From positions 1 through 64,000 of the forward strand of contig NZ_JAOEFX010000001.1 in NCBI RefSeq assembly GCF_025421775.1: a DNA stretch of 64,000 bases. The letters run 5' to 3'. Within the stretch, counting starts at the first letter, position 1. Every line of letters starts with the position of its first letter. A model generated the notes under the pieces. It saw only the letters and a list, made by a program, of their open reading frames with translations, was not told the origin of the DNA and made no database searches. Shown piece after piece: positions 63,138-64,000 of this stretch. The position numbers and the translations under genes are program-made. The DNA is from Paenarthrobacter aurescens (GTDB lineage: Bacteria; Actinomycetota; Actinomycetes; Actinomycetales; Micrococcaceae).

Positions 63138-64000
63138 ATGACTGCATCGTCGTATTCTCCTGTCTACCCGCTGGTGGATTCACGAAGGCCAACTCCCCGG
63201 GTGCTGAGCATTGCAGGCTCGGACCCCTCCGGCGGGGCTGGTATCCAAGCCGATCTGAAGAGCATCGCAGCCCACGGCGGCTATGGAATGGCCGCCATCA
63301 CCGCCCTGACAGCGCAGAACACCCTCGGGGTCAGTGCTGTCCATGTACCGCCGGTGGAGTTCCTGCGCCAGCAGCTGGACGCCATCAGCAGTGACATTGC
63401 CATTGATGCCGTCAAGATCGGCATGCTGGGTGACGCAGCGGTCATTGACGAGGTCCGCAGGTGGCTCCTTGCGGCTCGTCCCGCCGTCGTGGTCCTTGAC
63501 CCGGTGATGGTGGCCACAAGTGGCGACCGCCTGCTGCGTGAGTCAGCGGAGAAGGCCTTGCGGTCGCTCCTTCCGTTGGCGGACCTCATCACACCGAACC
63601 TTCCTGAACTTGCCATGTTGCTGGGGGAGCCCGAGGCCGCTGACTGGCCATCGGCGTTGGATCAAGGCAAGCGATTGGCTGCCGAGTGCGGCAACACTGT
63701 GCTGGTGAAGGGTGGGCATCTGGCGGGATCCGAATGCCCGGATGCGCTGGTGAACACCACCGGGCTTTTGCGGCAGGACGTCATCGAGGTGCCTGGCCCA
63801 CGGGTAGCGACGGGAAACAGCCACGGAACTGGGTGCACACTATCGTCGGCCCTGGCCACTGTGCAGGCCAGCACTGGTGACTGGGAAGCTTCACTGCGAC
63901 AGGTGAAGCCGTGGTTGCTTCAAGCCCTGACACACTCGGACAGCCTCGAAGTAGGCAATGGCTGTGGTCCGGTCCACCATTTCCACCACCAGCACGTGCT
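63138..64000 (+). CDS. thiD: Hydroxymethylpyrimidine/phosphomethylpyrimidine kinase, truncated by the window end
   Basis: The visible 287 codons encode a ribokinase-fold kinase that phosphorylates HMP and HMP-P in thiamine synthesis. SIAGSDPSGGAGIQADLK is the substrate-binding start, VDAVKIGML-like and LDPVMVATSGDRLL follow, TPNLPELAMLLG precedes the ATP site, and GTGCTLSSALA carries the catalytic Cys-Thr region. The N-terminus has about 20 extra residues before the core. The gene continues past 64000; a fused C-terminal domain cannot be excluded. Its translation is controlled by the TPP riboswitch. Confidence 0.93.
   Translation, partial: MTASSYSPVYPLVDSRRPTPRVLSIAGSDPSGGAGIQADLKSIAAHGGYGMAAITALTAQNTLGVSAVHVPPVEFLRQQLDAISSDIAIDAVKIGMLGDAAVIDEVRRWLLAARPAVVVLDPVMVATSGDRLLRESAEKALRSLLPLADLITPNLPELAMLLGEPEAADWPSALDQGKRLAAECGNTVLVKGGHLAGSECPDALVNTTGLLRQDVIEVPGPRVATGNSHGTGCTLSSALATVQASTGDWEASLRQVKPWLLQALTHSDSLEVGNGCGPVHHFHHQHV

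Noticed and set aside
1..64000. CRISPR arrays, insertion sequences, prophage or integrase genes
   Set aside because: No regularly spaced repeats, transposase, integrase or phage structural motifs were seen; the only tandem repeat is the short one at 46783-46840.

Overview
The window is ordinary chromosome from a high-GC Gram-positive actinobacterium, most likely Micrococcaceae (Arthrobacter/Paenarthrobacter-like). The evidence is the G+C-rich codon use, frequent GTG and TTG starts, a type A RNase P RNA, an actinobacterial translational T-box in front of ileS, a mycothiol-linked nitroreductase homologue and two clpP genes. Gene order matches several Mycobacterium tuberculosis blocks: the DUF3052 gene with ahpE, nif3 with a zinc-ribbon gene, orn with tRNA-His, nei/rpiB/Rv2466c/pepN/tig/clpP1/clpP2/clpX, and valS/folC/DUF4233/ndk/rne. 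I saw no prophage, insertion sequence, integrase, CRISPR array or plasmid function.

Layout. Positions 477-2340 hold DUF3052, a peroxiredoxin and a sirtuin, probably one operon, followed by tRNA-Val. Positions 3120-12380 form a sugar-acid catabolic island: an IclR regulator, an MHS-type transporter, a divergent D-2-hydroxyacid dehydrogenase, a beta-hydroxyacid dehydrogenase, a gluconate 5-dehydrogenase-like SDR, an L-idonate 5-dehydrogenase-like protein, a GntR/FadR regulator and 6-phosphogluconate dehydrogenase. Three copies of a TGTTCA-N6-TGA-type palindrome sit at the IclR gene, the transporter promoter and the divergent dehydrogenase promoter, so the island looks like one regulon. Oxidised or epimerised hexonates would be taken up, converted to gluconate and passed after phosphorylation to the pentose phosphate pathway; no gluconate kinase lies in the window.

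Positions 12504-18138 carry an SDR, the cysteine biosynthesis pair cysK-cysE, msrA, nif3, a degenerate zinc-ribbon coiled-coil protein and yaaA. Positions 18191-23899 carry rnpB, a long-form GAPDH, a tethered HNH nuclease, an acyltransferase-like protein, def, tRNA-His and orn. Positions 24043-35550 carry an MptB-like mannosyltransferase, an AlkD-like glycosylase, map, a GNAT protein, an atypical ssb, tRNA-Arg, a lipoprotein, the ABC-F factor ettA, tesB, a truncated haemoglobin and MscS.

Positions 35547-52582 carry an OsmC protein, pepN, rpiB, two Fpg/Nei glycosylases, tRNA-Gly, tRNA-Pro, tig, clpP1, clpP2, clpX, a nitroreductase-like thioredoxin-fold protein, valS, an SDR and a membrane-anchored EEP phosphatase. 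Positions 52660-64000 carry the ileS T-box, ileS, folC, DUF4233, ndk, a VKOR protein, rne, and a TPP riboswitch controlling thiD, which runs off the window.

Most of the window is housekeeping. The points worth a second look are small: the three-site palindrome family, loss of expected active-site or zinc cysteines in the sirtuin, the Rv2466c homologue and the zinc-ribbon protein, the translational T-box, an ssb lacking the usual acidic tip, tandem repeats made of the 3' end of an fpg gene, and a tRNA-Arg with a mismatched anticodon stem. I did not find a convincing new multi-gene system.
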